64,000 nucleotides of DNA, from assembly GCA_965205925.1 (NCBI GenBank), contig OZ242183.1, forward strand, positions 1,178,001 to 1,242,000, read 5' to 3'. The DNA comes from CAYRJD01 sp965205925. Its GTDB lineage: Bacteria; Actinomycetota; Acidimicrobiia; Acidimicrobiales; Poriferisodalaceae. Position 1 is the stretch's first letter, and every line of letters starts with the position of its first letter. The translations under genes were made by a program, and so were the position numbers. The notes below the pieces were generated by a model that saw only the letters and a program-made list of their open reading frames with translations, made no database searches and was not told the DNA's origin. Positions 8,841-17,888 of the stretch are shown piece after piece.

Positions 8841-9769
8841 TGACTGAACACGCGCCGCTCGGTCGGCAAGGCCATGATGCTGCTAGCCCAGTACCAGCAA
8901 GAAATCACGACTAACACACCGATGGCTACCAAAATCTGCCCGGTGGTGGTTTGATAAGACGCTCGGCCGCGACCAATGCCTAAGCCCATAAGAGCCATAC
9001 CAACTGGCACTGCCAATACAAACACGCGCGCGAAGCGTGCTCCGGCTTGCTTGGATCTTGCATCCTTGCGAGCAGTGAGATCTGCAACTCGGTCGTTGGA
9101 CAAATCTCTCAGCCGACTTTCAAGGTCAACGCCACCAACTGCATAAGCACCTAGCAAGGTTTCTGCGATGGTGTCGCCGGTGGGATGTGCGAGAGCGTTT
9201 TTAAGCACGCTGATAGCGCGTTCAAAGTCGGTTGTTAGCTGCCACTCACGCTCAGCGGCTTCAAATCCAAAACGCAGAGATGCGGGTGCTCTAGCACCGG
9301 CGGTAAACAATGCAGCCGGAATGGATTTACCGGAGTTGGTTACTAGCAGCCTGATTTCTTCGATGATGCGCGGCCATGCCTCTTGAGCCTCTTGCAGTCG
9401 TTTGTGGCGCCGTTTACGGTAAAGCGCAACAGGGGTTCCGGAAACACCCAACGCTGTAAGCAGAGCGGGCAACACTCCACCAAACAATGCCAACGTGCCA
9501 AGAAAAGCACCAAGACAGAGCGTGGAGCATGCCAACGCAAAATCTCGCAAACGTGCGCCAGCTAAACCGGCTTCGTTTAACCAGCGCTCGGCACGGGCTT
9601 GAGGGTTCTGTGTCCCAGCGGAGCTTTGTTCTGTTTTGTCTGAATGCGTAATGACGCGCTCACCCAGACTCATGCCGAGGCGTCTTACTCGTTTTGAACC
9701 AAGCAACAGAGCAATGCCTGCAAGACCGAGTACTAGTGCAGACACAACACCTAGCAACGTCGTGGTCAT
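8837..9769 (-). CDS. tadB: TadB-like pilus inner-membrane platform protein (T2SF domain)
   Basis: A 310-residue membrane protein with N-terminal helix LLGVVSALVLGLAGIALLLG, a cytoplasmic segment, a hydrophobic pair (ALACSTLCLGAFLGTLALFG and ALLTALGVSGTPVALY), then a T2SF domain opening with EAWPRIIEEIRLLVTNSGKS and ending in two helices near the C terminus. This is the order found in TadB. Its start ATG overlaps the stop of the upstream ATPase gene (ATGA), and its own stop overlaps tadC, so the three are translationally coupled and probably made in fixed ratio for one machine. Confidence 0.85.
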   Translation of the reverse strand: MTTTLLGVVSALVLGLAGIALLLGSKRVRRLGMSLGERVITHSDKTEQSSAGTQNPQARAERWLNEAGLAGARLRDFALACSTLCLGAFLGTLALFGGVLPALLTALGVSGTPVALYRKRRHKRLQEAQEAWPRIIEEIRLLVTNSGKSIPAALFTAGARAPASLRFGFEAAEREWQLTTDFERAISVLKNALAHPTGDTIAETLLGAYAVGGVDLESRLRDLSNDRVADLTARKDARSKQAGARFARVFVLAVPVGMALMGLGIGRGRASYQTTTGQILVAIGVLVVISCWYWASSIMALPTERRVFSQ

Positions 9770-11130
9770 GAATCTGAGCCGCTGAGTAGCTCTGCCAGGT
9801 CATAACCCGCGGCCGCCATCTTGGTGCAGACACGTGTAGGTAGTTGTCCCGTCCACACCGATTGGATTCCAGATGCTGTAGTTGCGGTGTCGAAAAGGTC
9901 TGTGGCAGTGAATTGCACGCTGTCAATACCGCCTGCAGGTTCTTCCACGGCCAGTATCGCGCCTACCGAAACACCGGTTTCGTTGCGTTGTAGATGCACT
10001 ACTAAATCGATGGATTCGGATACCAAATGGTTCAATGCGCTAAGCGGAACTTCGCTGGCGGTGTCGGCAAGTTGACACATGAAGCGCAGTCGTGTGAGTG
10101 CCTGACGTGTCGATCCAGCGTGAATGGTGGCGTATCCGGTGACACCGCTAGACAGCGTGAGCAACAGAGGCACGGCTTCTCGGTCACGCACCTCACCCAC
10201 GATCGCTACGTCGGGAGCCATGCGCAAAAATCCCGACACCAGCTTTCGCAGATCTACTGCGGGGCGTTCAGCGCGCGCAGCTCGGGTTTGCATCCCGGCC
10301 ACATTCGGCAATGGAATGTCCACCTCAAACACCTCTTCGGCGGTAACAACTCGCAACGAGTGGTCAAGTTCGGCAGCACAGCAAGACAGCAACGTGGTCT
10401 TGCCGGTGCCAGGTGAACCAGCAATCAACAGCGACAACTGCGAGCGCACAGCGGCCCGCAAAAATGTTGCGATCTTTGAGGAGATGGTGCCTACTTCGGC
10501 CAGTTCGTCTAGCGATCTGTATGCAACACCGGTGAATTTGCGGACGTTGAACATCAGGTGTCCGCCACGGCTGATGTCCTCGTGCACGATGTGCAGACGT
10601 GCTCCGTTGTCAAGCTGAGCGTCTTGAAGCCCTTCGCCCGGATTCAGAGTGCGGTGCGCATCCGATGCGTCATCTAAGATTTTAGTGAGCGTGCGACGAA
10701 CATGATCATCATCGTGAAAGACATCATGGTGATAACCGCTTGGTCCGCGATGGCGCTTGACGAAAATCTCTGCCGGAGCATTCACCATGATTTCCCAAAC
10801 GTCTTCGTCGTCCAGCAGTATTTCGAGCGGTCCGTAACCAAGCAAGTTTCGACGGATCCGTTCAACAACTAGAGCGGTATCGGTTAACTCAAACTCACGC
10901 CGACCTCTTTTGAACTCGAGATTCCAGCGTCGCACTTCTTCGACTACTAGTTCGGTTAGGTGTGCGTCTGCTTGTGCCAGAGAGGGATCGAGTGCTAGCT
11001 GTTTGGCTCGCTCGTGAACGTCGGCCTCTATCTGCATCAATGGTGAAACTTGGGCAGATACAGTCGGATCAGCCACAGTCGATTGAAGCACAGCTGTTGC
11101 AGGCGCCGAAACAGCTGTTGCGCCGGTCAT
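9766..11130 (-). CDS. tadA: Tad pilus assembly ATPase TadA/CpaF
   Basis: This is the secretion ATPase that powers Flp pilus assembly (454 residues). The N-terminal helical region (VVERIRRNLLGYGPLEILLD) is followed by the nucleotide-binding domain with Walker A GSPGTGKTTLLSCCAAEL, the Asp box near RVVTAEEVFEVDIP, Walker B-like LRMAPDVAIVGEVRDREAV, and a His-containing GYATIHAGSTRQALTRLR. All expected motifs are present. A longer than usual tail after the core (VTATDLFDTATTASG region) fits actinobacterial CpaF proteins. It is coupled by 4-bp overlaps to cpaE upstream and tadB downstream. Confidence 0.93.
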   Translation of the reverse strand: MTGATAVSAPATAVLQSTVADPTVSAQVSPLMQIEADVHERAKQLALDPSLAQADAHLTELVVEEVRRWNLEFKRGRREFELTDTALVVERIRRNLLGYGPLEILLDDEDVWEIMVNAPAEIFVKRHRGPSGYHHDVFHDDDHVRRTLTKILDDASDAHRTLNPGEGLQDAQLDNGARLHIVHEDISRGGHLMFNVRKFTGVAYRSLDELAEVGTISSKIATFLRAAVRSQLSLLIAGSPGTGKTTLLSCCAAELDHSLRVVTAEEVFEVDIPLPNVAGMQTRAARAERPAVDLRKLVSGFLRMAPDVAIVGEVRDREAVPLLLTLSSGVTGYATIHAGSTRQALTRLRFMCQLADTASEVPLSALNHLVSESIDLVVHLQRNETGVSVGAILAVEEPAGGIDSVQFTATDLFDTATTASGIQSVWTGQLPTRVCTKMAAAGYDLAELLSGSDS

Positions 11131-12509
11131 GCCGTTTGCCTTAGATCCATGCTGCTTAGATCCATGCTGTGCGAGGTAATTTCGAGTGTTCCGAGCAAAT
11201 CATCAACGGCTGCCAGCGCAGGAGTAACTAGCTGGTTTGGTAGTCGAGTGCCGTTGCGATGAGCGTCATCAACATGGCGTAAATAGGGACTATGACTGGC
11301 TTGACCAAGGTGATTGTTGTGAGATAACAGGCGCGACACCGAACGGTGGTGCTGACGCGCATTACTACGAGAGCGCAGGTGAGTGATGAGTGGTTGAACT
11401 CGGTGAGGGGCAACTCCGAGGGAGTGCAGATCGTCGATTATCTGCAACATTGACCGGGCACCGACCAGCGACGCCGTCCCGATCACCAGCACAGCGTCAG
11501 CGATTTGGACCACATGTCGGGTAGCCAGGTTGCGTGCTTCAATATCAGCGCTTCCGGTTTCTGACTTCCCCTCGAGGTCGTCGTCTAGGTCGGCGATGAC
11601 TATGCGGTAATCGCGGCGCATGGCGGTTATCGCTTCTTGAAACGGCTTAGAACGCAGGCTGGCCCAATCGCGTCGACGACGCATACCTAACAGCAGGTCG
11701 TAGCCGCGTTCGGCTACCTCATAGGTCAGGTGGTGAATGCCTGAAGTTGTGTCTTCGCTTATTAGCTCTTGGATACCGGGCACAACATCGGGTGAGTCGT
11801 GCAACAAGGCTTGATCGCCATAGCGCGAAAGATCGGCCAGTAACACCGCCCCAGCTCCGAGTCGGTCGCCAAGACCTTGCGCGAGTGCTATGGCTGTGGT
11901 TGAGGTGCCGCTACCAGGACGACCCAACACGGCGACAAGATGACCGCTTTCACCGTCCATGTGATTGTGCACTGTGTTTGTAGGAGGAGGGTTTATAGGA
12001 GGAGATCCCTGAGTGGTGTTGTTGGTGCGCTTGAAGGTTTGCTGACTGTTTGCCTGTGTCTTTGTCTGAGTACCTCGGCGCAACACTGGTGTTTGTAGAG
12101 CTTCGGCTAATTCTCGGTGATCAAAATCCGGTGATAGGTAAATCACGTTGGCATCTCCAGCAACTTCTCCATTGCCAGTAGTTGGCCCAATCGCTATTAG
12201 CACCGCTTGGACAGCTATTGCGGCACGTGTTAACTCAATGTGGAACTGCAAAAAGGAAGCGTCAACAATCAACGCAACAGGTGTGCGGGGTTCTTCTTGT
12301 GCGTTGGCGGTTGCAGTCGCCGTTAGTCGATCTATTACTTCTTCGAACGATACGCATTTGATGAAATCCAGCCGAATTGCGCCGGATACCGACCACTCAG
12401 TAACTCGCCTGAGCCAAGCCGCACGCGGAGAGCCAAACCCCAGTGCCATCCATCGGTCACCACTCAGCATCCCGGTCTCAAAGTGCGTGCTGTTGAGTGG
12501 TGCCGCCAT
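11127..12509 (-). CDS. CpaE/TadZ-like MinD-family localisation ATPase
   Basis: A 460-residue protein with an N-terminal receiver-like or coenzyme-binding fold region, a Gln/Asn/Thr/Pro-rich linker, and a C-terminal MinD/ParA-type domain. The P-loop is degenerate: VLGRPGSGTSTTAIALAQGL has Thr where the invariant Lys should be, which matches the atypical Walker A known for TadZ/CpaE. Further ParA-like elements are ADLDDDLEGKS and VVQIADAVLVIGTASLVGAR. CpaE/TadZ places the pilus machine at the pole. ATG 12509 overlaps the end of cpaB by 32 bp. The last residues contain a perfect 15-bp tandem duplication (11141-11170). Confidence 0.75.
   Translation of the reverse strand: MAAPLNSTHFETGMLSGDRWMALGFGSPRAAWLRRVTEWSVSGAIRLDFIKCVSFEEVIDRLTATATANAQEEPRTPVALIVDASFLQFHIELTRAAIAVQAVLIAIGPTTGNGEVAGDANVIYLSPDFDHRELAEALQTPVLRRGTQTKTQANSQQTFKRTNNTTQGSPPINPPPTNTVHNHMDGESGHLVAVLGRPGSGTSTTAIALAQGLGDRLGAGAVLLADLSRYGDQALLHDSPDVVPGIQELISEDTTSGIHHLTYEVAERGYDLLLGMRRRRDWASLRSKPFQEAITAMRRDYRIVIADLDDDLEGKSETGSADIEARNLATRHVVQIADAVLVIGTASLVGARSMLQIIDDLHSLGVAPHRVQPLITHLRSRSNARQHHRSVSRLLSHNNHLGQASHSPYLRHVDDAHRNGTRLPNQLVTPALAAVDDLLGTLEITSHSMDLSSMDLRQTA
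11141..11170 (-). repeat. Two perfect 15-bp tandem units at the end of cpaE-like gene
   Basis: The + strand unit CTTAGATCCATGCTG occurs twice back to back. It adds five in-frame residues (duplicated S-M-D-L-S type segment) just before the C terminus. Confidence 0.95.
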
Positions 12510-13362
12510 CCGTGCTGCTTTCTGTGCTTGTTATGTCCTCAATTCGCACTAATGGAGCTCTTACCAATGTCACCACGCCCTGGTCAGCGGCTGCGACGAT
12601 CTCTAGAACGGCCTTATCGGATGCCAAAGCCAGAGTTACAGCAACGGTGCCAAAGCCCAAGCCACCTTCACCTATCTCCGCCAACGACAACACCTGAGCG
12701 TCGGTTGTAATACGTCTGGTTGCAGCGCTCGCGCCGGTGCCGTTGGTTGCGATGATGTCAACTAGTTCGCCTGGTTGCAGCAGACCGTTTAGTGCTCTTG
12801 CAAGTTCGATCTCAAATGACAATTCGTAGCGCGATGCCACGCCAGCTACGGCAGTGCCGTTAGCACCGTCGCTGGTAAACGCAGGTCTGACATCCGAAAC
12901 TGAGACCAACTCACCCGCACTAACAAAATTGATGGCGATCGATCCCAACACCTCAACGTCATCGGATGAGTCGAATACTTGGGTGACTACACCGGTAGGC
13001 AGATCGATCGCCTGCAGGCCGACATGATCAGAGGTAATGACGGTGCCGGGGGTGATATCTGAGACAGCGACGATGTACTGCGTCGAGGGTGTTGCTGTGC
13101 TGAGCGTGTAAGACCACCAAAGCCCGGCAACGGCCAGAGTGATTAGCACGCCACCGAGCAACGCACGCATGCCGGGCCAAACACGGCGGGGACGAATTTT
13201 GCCGGCGTTTTCGTGTCCGGCTCTGCGAGCTGGGCGGCCTAGCCCGGTCCATGTTCGGTTCGTGTCAGACAGCCTCGACCGAGCTTGTCCTAAGCGCCTA
13301 CCCTGCTCCGATTGAGCAGCTGACGCCTGGTACCGATGGTCTTTTAGAACCTCTGCATCCAC
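12478..13362 (-). CDS. cpaB: CpaB/RcpC-like SAF-domain pilus protein
   Basis: CpaB/RcpC proteins are periplasmic or cell-wall-facing partners of Tad pili. The N-terminal cytoplasmic part is basic, followed by one transmembrane helix (MRALLGGVLITLAVAGLWWS) and a SAF domain (QYIVAVSDITPGTVITSDHV, then VLGSIAINFVSAGELVSVSD) and a RcpC-like region (YELSFEIELARALNGLLQPG, GELVDIIATNG). GTG 13362 is preferred because AAGGA lies 8 bases upstream; an in-frame ATG at 13398 has no such site. It is the first gene of the Tad operon, 57 bp from the divergent CPBP gene, so the operon promoter should lie in that short gap. Confidence 0.82.
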   Translation of the reverse strand: MDAEVLKDHRYQASAAQSEQGRRLGQARSRLSDTNRTWTGLGRPARRAGHENAGKIRPRRVWPGMRALLGGVLITLAVAGLWWSYTLSTATPSTQYIVAVSDITPGTVITSDHVGLQAIDLPTGVVTQVFDSSDDVEVLGSIAINFVSAGELVSVSDVRPAFTSDGANGTAVAGVASRYELSFEIELARALNGLLQPGELVDIIATNGTGASAATRRITTDAQVLSLAEIGEGGLGFGTVAVTLALASDKAVLEIVAAADQGVVTLVRAPLVRIEDITSTESSTDGGTTQQHAL

Positions 13363-13419
13363 GTTGGTGATCCTTAGGCAGAAGCTAAAAATAATCAAGC
13401 GGAATTAACTGGAGGATGC

Positions 13420-14106
13420 TTGAGCGAATCACTGTGGACTGCTATATCGCCCAGCTACTTGTTCTCACCTGACTGGCGCAAAGCTCATGACCAACGTCGA
13501 GTAGTGCCCGCGATAGCGGTACTGCTGGGGATCGGGTTGGCAGGCGCGTTCGCAGTCAGCTTGTTAGGTCCGATTGCAAACAGGGCGGGTTTTGAAAGCA
13601 CTCTGACTGATGATCTAGATGATCTCAGCTTGGCGCTGCAAGCACTGACAGTGGTGCTGCTAGCGCCTGTGGTTGAAGAGTTTTTGTATCGCCTAGTGCT
13701 TAGTGCACGCCTGCATTTAGGGCTGCTTACTTTGGCTAGCGCACTGGTTGCTTTGCTGTATACGCCGTTTTTGCTAGTGGTCGTTGTGCCGTTTGTGATT
13801 CTCTGGGGGACGCAACTGTCGTCTGCACCGAGCCTGGGTGACAGGTTTGTGGGCTGGTGGGAGCGGCATCCGCGCGTTCCGGTGTATGTATCCGTAGCTA
13901 CTTTTGCTGGAGCTCACCTGTCGAACTTCGATGTGAGTTGGTCGCCGGTGGCGGTTGTGGTGATTCCTGTGGCGGTTGCGCCGCAACTTTGGCTTGGGCT
14001 GACATTCACCATTGCCAGGGTTCGTTACGGCTGGCTAAGCGCGGTGGCCTTGCACGCCGTTCATAACTTGATTATTTGGACGATCGCTTCAGCTCTACCA
14101 GAATAA
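13420..14106 (+). CDS. CPBP-family intramembrane metalloprotease
   Basis: A 228-residue polytopic membrane protein of the CPBP (Rce1-like/Abi) family. Motif 1, the EExxxR type, is present as VVEEFLYRLVLS near residue 86; the second-motif His appears in TFAGAHLSNFD and a third in VALHAVHNLIIW. These residues form the catalytic site in the family. About seven hydrophobic segments can be seen. The TTG start is supported by GGAGG 7 bases upstream. Substrate is unknown. Divergent from the Tad operon, and convergent with the MMPL gene 14 bp downstream. Confidence 0.85.
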   Translation: MSESLWTAISPSYLFSPDWRKAHDQRRVVPAIAVLLGIGLAGAFAVSLLGPIANRAGFESTLTDDLDDLSLALQALTVVLLAPVVEEFLYRLVLSARLHLGLLTLASALVALLYTPFLLVVVVPFVILWGTQLSSAPSLGDRFVGWWERHPRVPVYVSVATFAGAHLSNFDVSWSPVAVVVIPVAVAPQLWLGLTFTIARVRYGWLSAVALHAVHNLIIWTIASALPE

Positions 14107-14120
14107 TCTCAGAGGCTGTT

Positions 14121-16418
14121 TTAGTCGACTGGAACCTCTTCGGGCTTAAGCACATTTATTGCGTTGGCTGTTTCTAGTTCTGTTAGATCGGTGTCGACGT
14201 ATATGCGAGGAGGTAAAGCTATTTCACCTTCAAGGTCAATGCGTGGCAGCTTGCGCAACGATTTTGGGAACCACCAGTTGGTGTTGCCCATCAGATGCAT
14301 CCATGCAGGAACCAGCACAACCCTCACAAAGAAGGCATCGATGAAAATTGCGGTGGCTAAACCCAAACCCATCATCTTCAGTACCGGCTCCGGGTTGGTA
14401 ACGAAACCTCCGAACACTGTGATCATGATCAAGGCTGCCGAGGTGATAACGCGAGCGGTAGTAGAGATGCCAATGATGACGCTGGTGTTGCTGTCGTTGG
14501 TGTGTAGGTATTCCTCACGCACACGGCTTAGTAAGAACACTTCGTAGTCCATAGAGAGTCCGAACAAGACCGCAAACATCATCATCGGGACGAACGACAC
14601 GATCGGCACTGGCTCGGACACTCCTATGAGCGATAGACCCCAACCCCATTGGAACACCATTACCAGCACGCCATAGGCCGCACCGATCGACAACAGGTTC
14701 AAGATGGCGGCCTTGATGGGCACCAAGATCGAGCGAAACACGAGCAGTAGCAGGATAAAACTCAGCAAAATCACCCCGCCTATGAACCACGGAAGGCGAT
14801 CTTGAACGCGTTTTCCCAGATCAGAGAAGCTGGCGGTAGCACCGCCAATGTGCGCTGCGTCAGGGTTTGACAGTTCTTGTGCAAACACTTCGCTGCGTAT
14901 TCGCGCAAGCGTGTCGATTGTTTCAGATGACTGTGGAGAGGTAGTTGGAAACGCTTGCAAAACAGCGGCTCGGCCATTAGGCGAAAATCTTGGCTCACTA
15001 ACGTTCGTGATACCTGCATCGGAACGGATCGCTTCGGCCAGGCGAGAGATCTCGTTAGTGCCGCCAGAGAGTTCTTCGGTGTTTATGGCGATCAGTAACG
15101 GTCCGTTGAAACCTGCACCAAACGCTTCTGCCAACAGGTCGTATGCCTGTCGTTCAGTGTCCTGCTCTGGTTGATTACCCAGATCCGGGAAGCCCAGCTC
15201 AAGCTTCAGCACGGGTGCTGTCAACGCTAAGAGAACGATCACTCCACCTATCAGGTACCAAACCGCTTTCCGCGAAACATGGTTGCCCCAACGCTCCCAA
15301 GCTTTGGAGATCTGTGGTGTCAGCTTTAGATCTGATCCCAATTCCAAAGCCGTGCTAGCGGCTTGAATAGCAGCGCTCTTTGCGGTACTGCGCTGCTTAC
15401 GAGAGATAACTCGATAACCAGCCCAACTCATTAGCGCGGGTAGAACGGTGATCGTCGCTAGCACCATCATCAACACGATGATCGATACTGAAACACCGGC
15501 TGCGGTCAGAAACGGCAGACCGGCTATCGCCAGACCCAAGATCGCAATAACAACGGTGCCGCCTGCAAAAACCACTGCCAACCCTGCGGTTGCGTTGGCG
15601 CGCCCAACCGCTTCGACAACGGTCAGTCCTTCACGCAGTCCTTCGCGGTAGCGCGTAACTACAAACAGCGCATAGTCAATGCCTACGCCAAGACCGATCA
15701 TTCCCGCAAGCTGAGGCGCCCAAGACGGTACATCGAGCGGTATTGCAACCAACCCCATGATGCCAACAATGCCAATTGACAGGCCAAAAATTGCGATGCC
15801 TATAGGCATTCCCATAGCAGTGAGGCTGCCAAAGGCAACCAGCAGAATGATTATCGCTGCGATTATTCCTGCGAGCTCGCCAACACCGGTTTCGGGCTCT
15901 TGAGCAGTGCTATAAATCTCACCGCCGTATTCGACGCGCAAAGCTTCTTCACCAAAGCTAGCTATGGCGGAGTCTCCCGCTTGCGTCAGCTCTTGCGCCA
16001 ATGACACGGTCGGCTCTAGGGCGGGATCGAACGCCAACGCGATCAGACCGATGGTGCCGTCGTCACTGATGGTTTGCCCTGCTTGTGGAGCATTAACCGA
16101 CACGACCGACTCGGTGCTACGCAGAGCTGCTACCAACGTATTTACAGCATTGATCTGATCCGAGTCGTTAAGTGTGGTGCCAGTGGGTGATTGCACCACC
16201 ACCTGCGCCGTTATGCCAGAGGCATTTGGAAACTCTTGCTCTAAGAGATCGTAGGCATCTTGGCTGTCCACTCCGGGAACTTCAAACGAATCGCTTAGCT
16301 CATTCCCGAAGATGCTGGCACTGGCAATTAGCACTACTGCAGCAAGCAACCATGCCAGCAGTGTTCGAGTTCTGTGGGTGGCGCACCAACGACCCAACCG
16401 GTAAAGAGCAAGAGTCAT
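14121..16418 (-). CDS. MMPL/RND family transporter
   Basis: A 765-residue transporter of the MMPL group within the RND superfamily, which moves lipids or other hydrophobic compounds across the inner membrane. Topology: one N-terminal helix (TRTLLAWLLAAVVLIASASI), a large extracytoplasmic loop, a five-helix bundle (from AGIIAAIIILLVAFGSLTAM), then a second copy of the same plan beginning at VWYLIGGVIVLLALTAPVL. The second half carries GLSMDYEVFLLSRVREEY, the MMPL hallmark; the first has GVGIDYALFVVTRYREGL. Both Asp residues of the proton relay are present. It stands alone, divergent from cysS. The substrate cannot be read from sequence. Confidence 0.9.
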   Translation of the reverse strand: MTLALYRLGRWCATHRTRTLLAWLLAAVVLIASASIFGNELSDSFEVPGVDSQDAYDLLEQEFPNASGITAQVVVQSPTGTTLNDSDQINAVNTLVAALRSTESVVSVNAPQAGQTISDDGTIGLIALAFDPALEPTVSLAQELTQAGDSAIASFGEEALRVEYGGEIYSTAQEPETGVGELAGIIAAIIILLVAFGSLTAMGMPIGIAIFGLSIGIVGIMGLVAIPLDVPSWAPQLAGMIGLGVGIDYALFVVTRYREGLREGLTVVEAVGRANATAGLAVVFAGGTVVIAILGLAIAGLPFLTAAGVSVSIIVLMMVLATITVLPALMSWAGYRVISRKQRSTAKSAAIQAASTALELGSDLKLTPQISKAWERWGNHVSRKAVWYLIGGVIVLLALTAPVLKLELGFPDLGNQPEQDTERQAYDLLAEAFGAGFNGPLLIAINTEELSGGTNEISRLAEAIRSDAGITNVSEPRFSPNGRAAVLQAFPTTSPQSSETIDTLARIRSEVFAQELSNPDAAHIGGATASFSDLGKRVQDRLPWFIGGVILLSFILLLLVFRSILVPIKAAILNLLSIGAAYGVLVMVFQWGWGLSLIGVSEPVPIVSFVPMMMFAVLFGLSMDYEVFLLSRVREEYLHTNDSNTSVIIGISTTARVITSAALIMITVFGGFVTNPEPVLKMMGLGLATAIFIDAFFVRVVLVPAWMHLMGNTNWWFPKSLRKLPRIDLEGEIALPPRIYVDTDLTELETANAINVLKPEEVPVD

Positions 16419-16460
16419 GGCACTCTAACCTACCGAGGAATATGGCGGCCATCGCTTAAC

Positions 16461-17888
16461 GTGACACTCAATATTCATAACACTGCTACACGCACGAAAG
16501 TGGCGTTTGAACCGCGGGTAACCGGGGAAGTGTCAATGTATGTGTGCGGTCCGACGGTCTATGACGTGCCGCATTTGGGCCACGGACGCACCGCACTGAC
16601 TTATGACGTCATCCGGCGTTATTTGACCTGGCGCGGGTTCAAGGTGACGCTGGCTTCAAACATCACCGACATCGACGACAAGATCATTGCACGTGCCATA
16701 AAAGAAGGCCGTAGCGAACCGGAAGTAGCCACCGAATTCACAGCAACCTATGACCGAGAGATGCAACGACTGGAGGTGTTAGCACCTGACAGCCGTCCGC
16801 ATGCCACGCAGTTCATCGCGCAGATGTTGGAAGTGATAGGCCAGCTGATTGAACAGGGCGTGGCCTATGCGGTTCCTGAACGTGGTGTGTACATGTCTGT
16901 TGAAACGGTGCGTGACTACGGCCAGTTAGCTGGTCGTAGCACTGACCAGTTACTGGAAGACGCGGGCAGTCGAGTGGAGATTGATCCGCACAAGCGCTCC
17001 CCCCTGGACTTTGCTTTGTGGAGAGCAGCTCAAGAGAGTGAACCAGCGTGGGAGACACCGTGGGGGAGAGGCAGGCCGGGTTGGCACACCGAATGTGTGG
17101 CTATGTCATTGGCGGCGCTCGGTGAGGGTTTCGATATTCACGGTGGTGGTGACGATCTTGTGTTTCCACATCATCAAAATGAATGGGCACAAGTGCAGGC
17201 ACTCGGGCAAGAGTTCGCGCGCTACTGGGTACATAGCGCGATGGTGAACGTTGGTGGGAAGAAGATGGCAAAGTCCGTGGGTAATTTCACCAACCTGTCC
17301 GAAGCGATCGACGAGGTGGGCCCGCGAGCGGTGCGAATGGCAGTGCTGCAAACGCATTACCGCAAAGCCATGGAGATGGATACCACTTCTTTGAGGGCGG
17401 CCGCGGCAGCCGTTGAACGACTAGATGCGTTTGCCCGTCGTGTAGCCACCGCAGCAGGGTTTGATGCGCTAGGTGACGCTGACCCAACTCAACTTGACTA
17501 TGCCGAGCTAATGAAGCGTTTTACAGCAGCTATGGACGATGATTTCGCCACTCCCACAGCGGTTGACATTGCCTTTAGCGCCATACGTAAGGTGAACGCC
17601 GACTTAGATCTCAGTGCTCAAACCGGCAATGCTCTTGACGCTGCTAGTAGCACGGTGCAAGCAGCACAGGCTGTGATCGACATTTTCTCGGTGCTTGGAC
17701 TAACGGCGGCAACCAATGCTGGGCAAGATGGCTTAGCCGGATCTGAAATTGAGCGTCTTATCTCAGATCGCGAACAAGCACGGGCCGATAAAGATTTCGC
17801 CAAAGCTGATGACATTCGTGACGAGCTGGCTGCGGTCGGAGTTGTGATTGAGGACACACCTGCTGGTACAAGCTGGAGGCACGCATGA
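16461..17888 (+). CDS. cysS: Cysteinyl-tRNA synthetase
   Basis: CysRS charges tRNA-Cys with cysteine. From GTG 16461 the protein has 475 residues, the usual length. The zinc-binding Cys is in MYVCGPTVYDVPHLGHGR, which also holds the HIGH-type motif (HLGH). Further hallmarks are ASNITDIDDKII, PGWHTECVAMS and HGGGDDLVFPHHQNEWAQ (zinc and cysteine site) and the KMSKS equivalent KMAKSVGN. The C-terminal DALR-like helical region ends AGTSWRHA. An in-frame ATG at 16374 would add 29 unrelated residues and overlap the divergent MMPL gene, so the GTG is preferred. It overlaps the following thioesterase gene by 4 bp. Confidence 0.94.
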   Translation: MTLNIHNTATRTKVAFEPRVTGEVSMYVCGPTVYDVPHLGHGRTALTYDVIRRYLTWRGFKVTLASNITDIDDKIIARAIKEGRSEPEVATEFTATYDREMQRLEVLAPDSRPHATQFIAQMLEVIGQLIEQGVAYAVPERGVYMSVETVRDYGQLAGRSTDQLLEDAGSRVEIDPHKRSPLDFALWRAAQESEPAWETPWGRGRPGWHTECVAMSLAALGEGFDIHGGGDDLVFPHHQNEWAQVQALGQEFARYWVHSAMVNVGGKKMAKSVGNFTNLSEAIDEVGPRAVRMAVLQTHYRKAMEMDTTSLRAAAAAVERLDAFARRVATAAGFDALGDADPTQLDYAELMKRFTAAMDDDFATPTAVDIAFSAIRKVNADLDLSAQTGNALDAASSTVQAAQAVIDIFSVLGLTAATNAGQDGLAGSEIERLISDREQARADKDFAKADDIRDELAAVGVVIEDTPAGTSWRHA

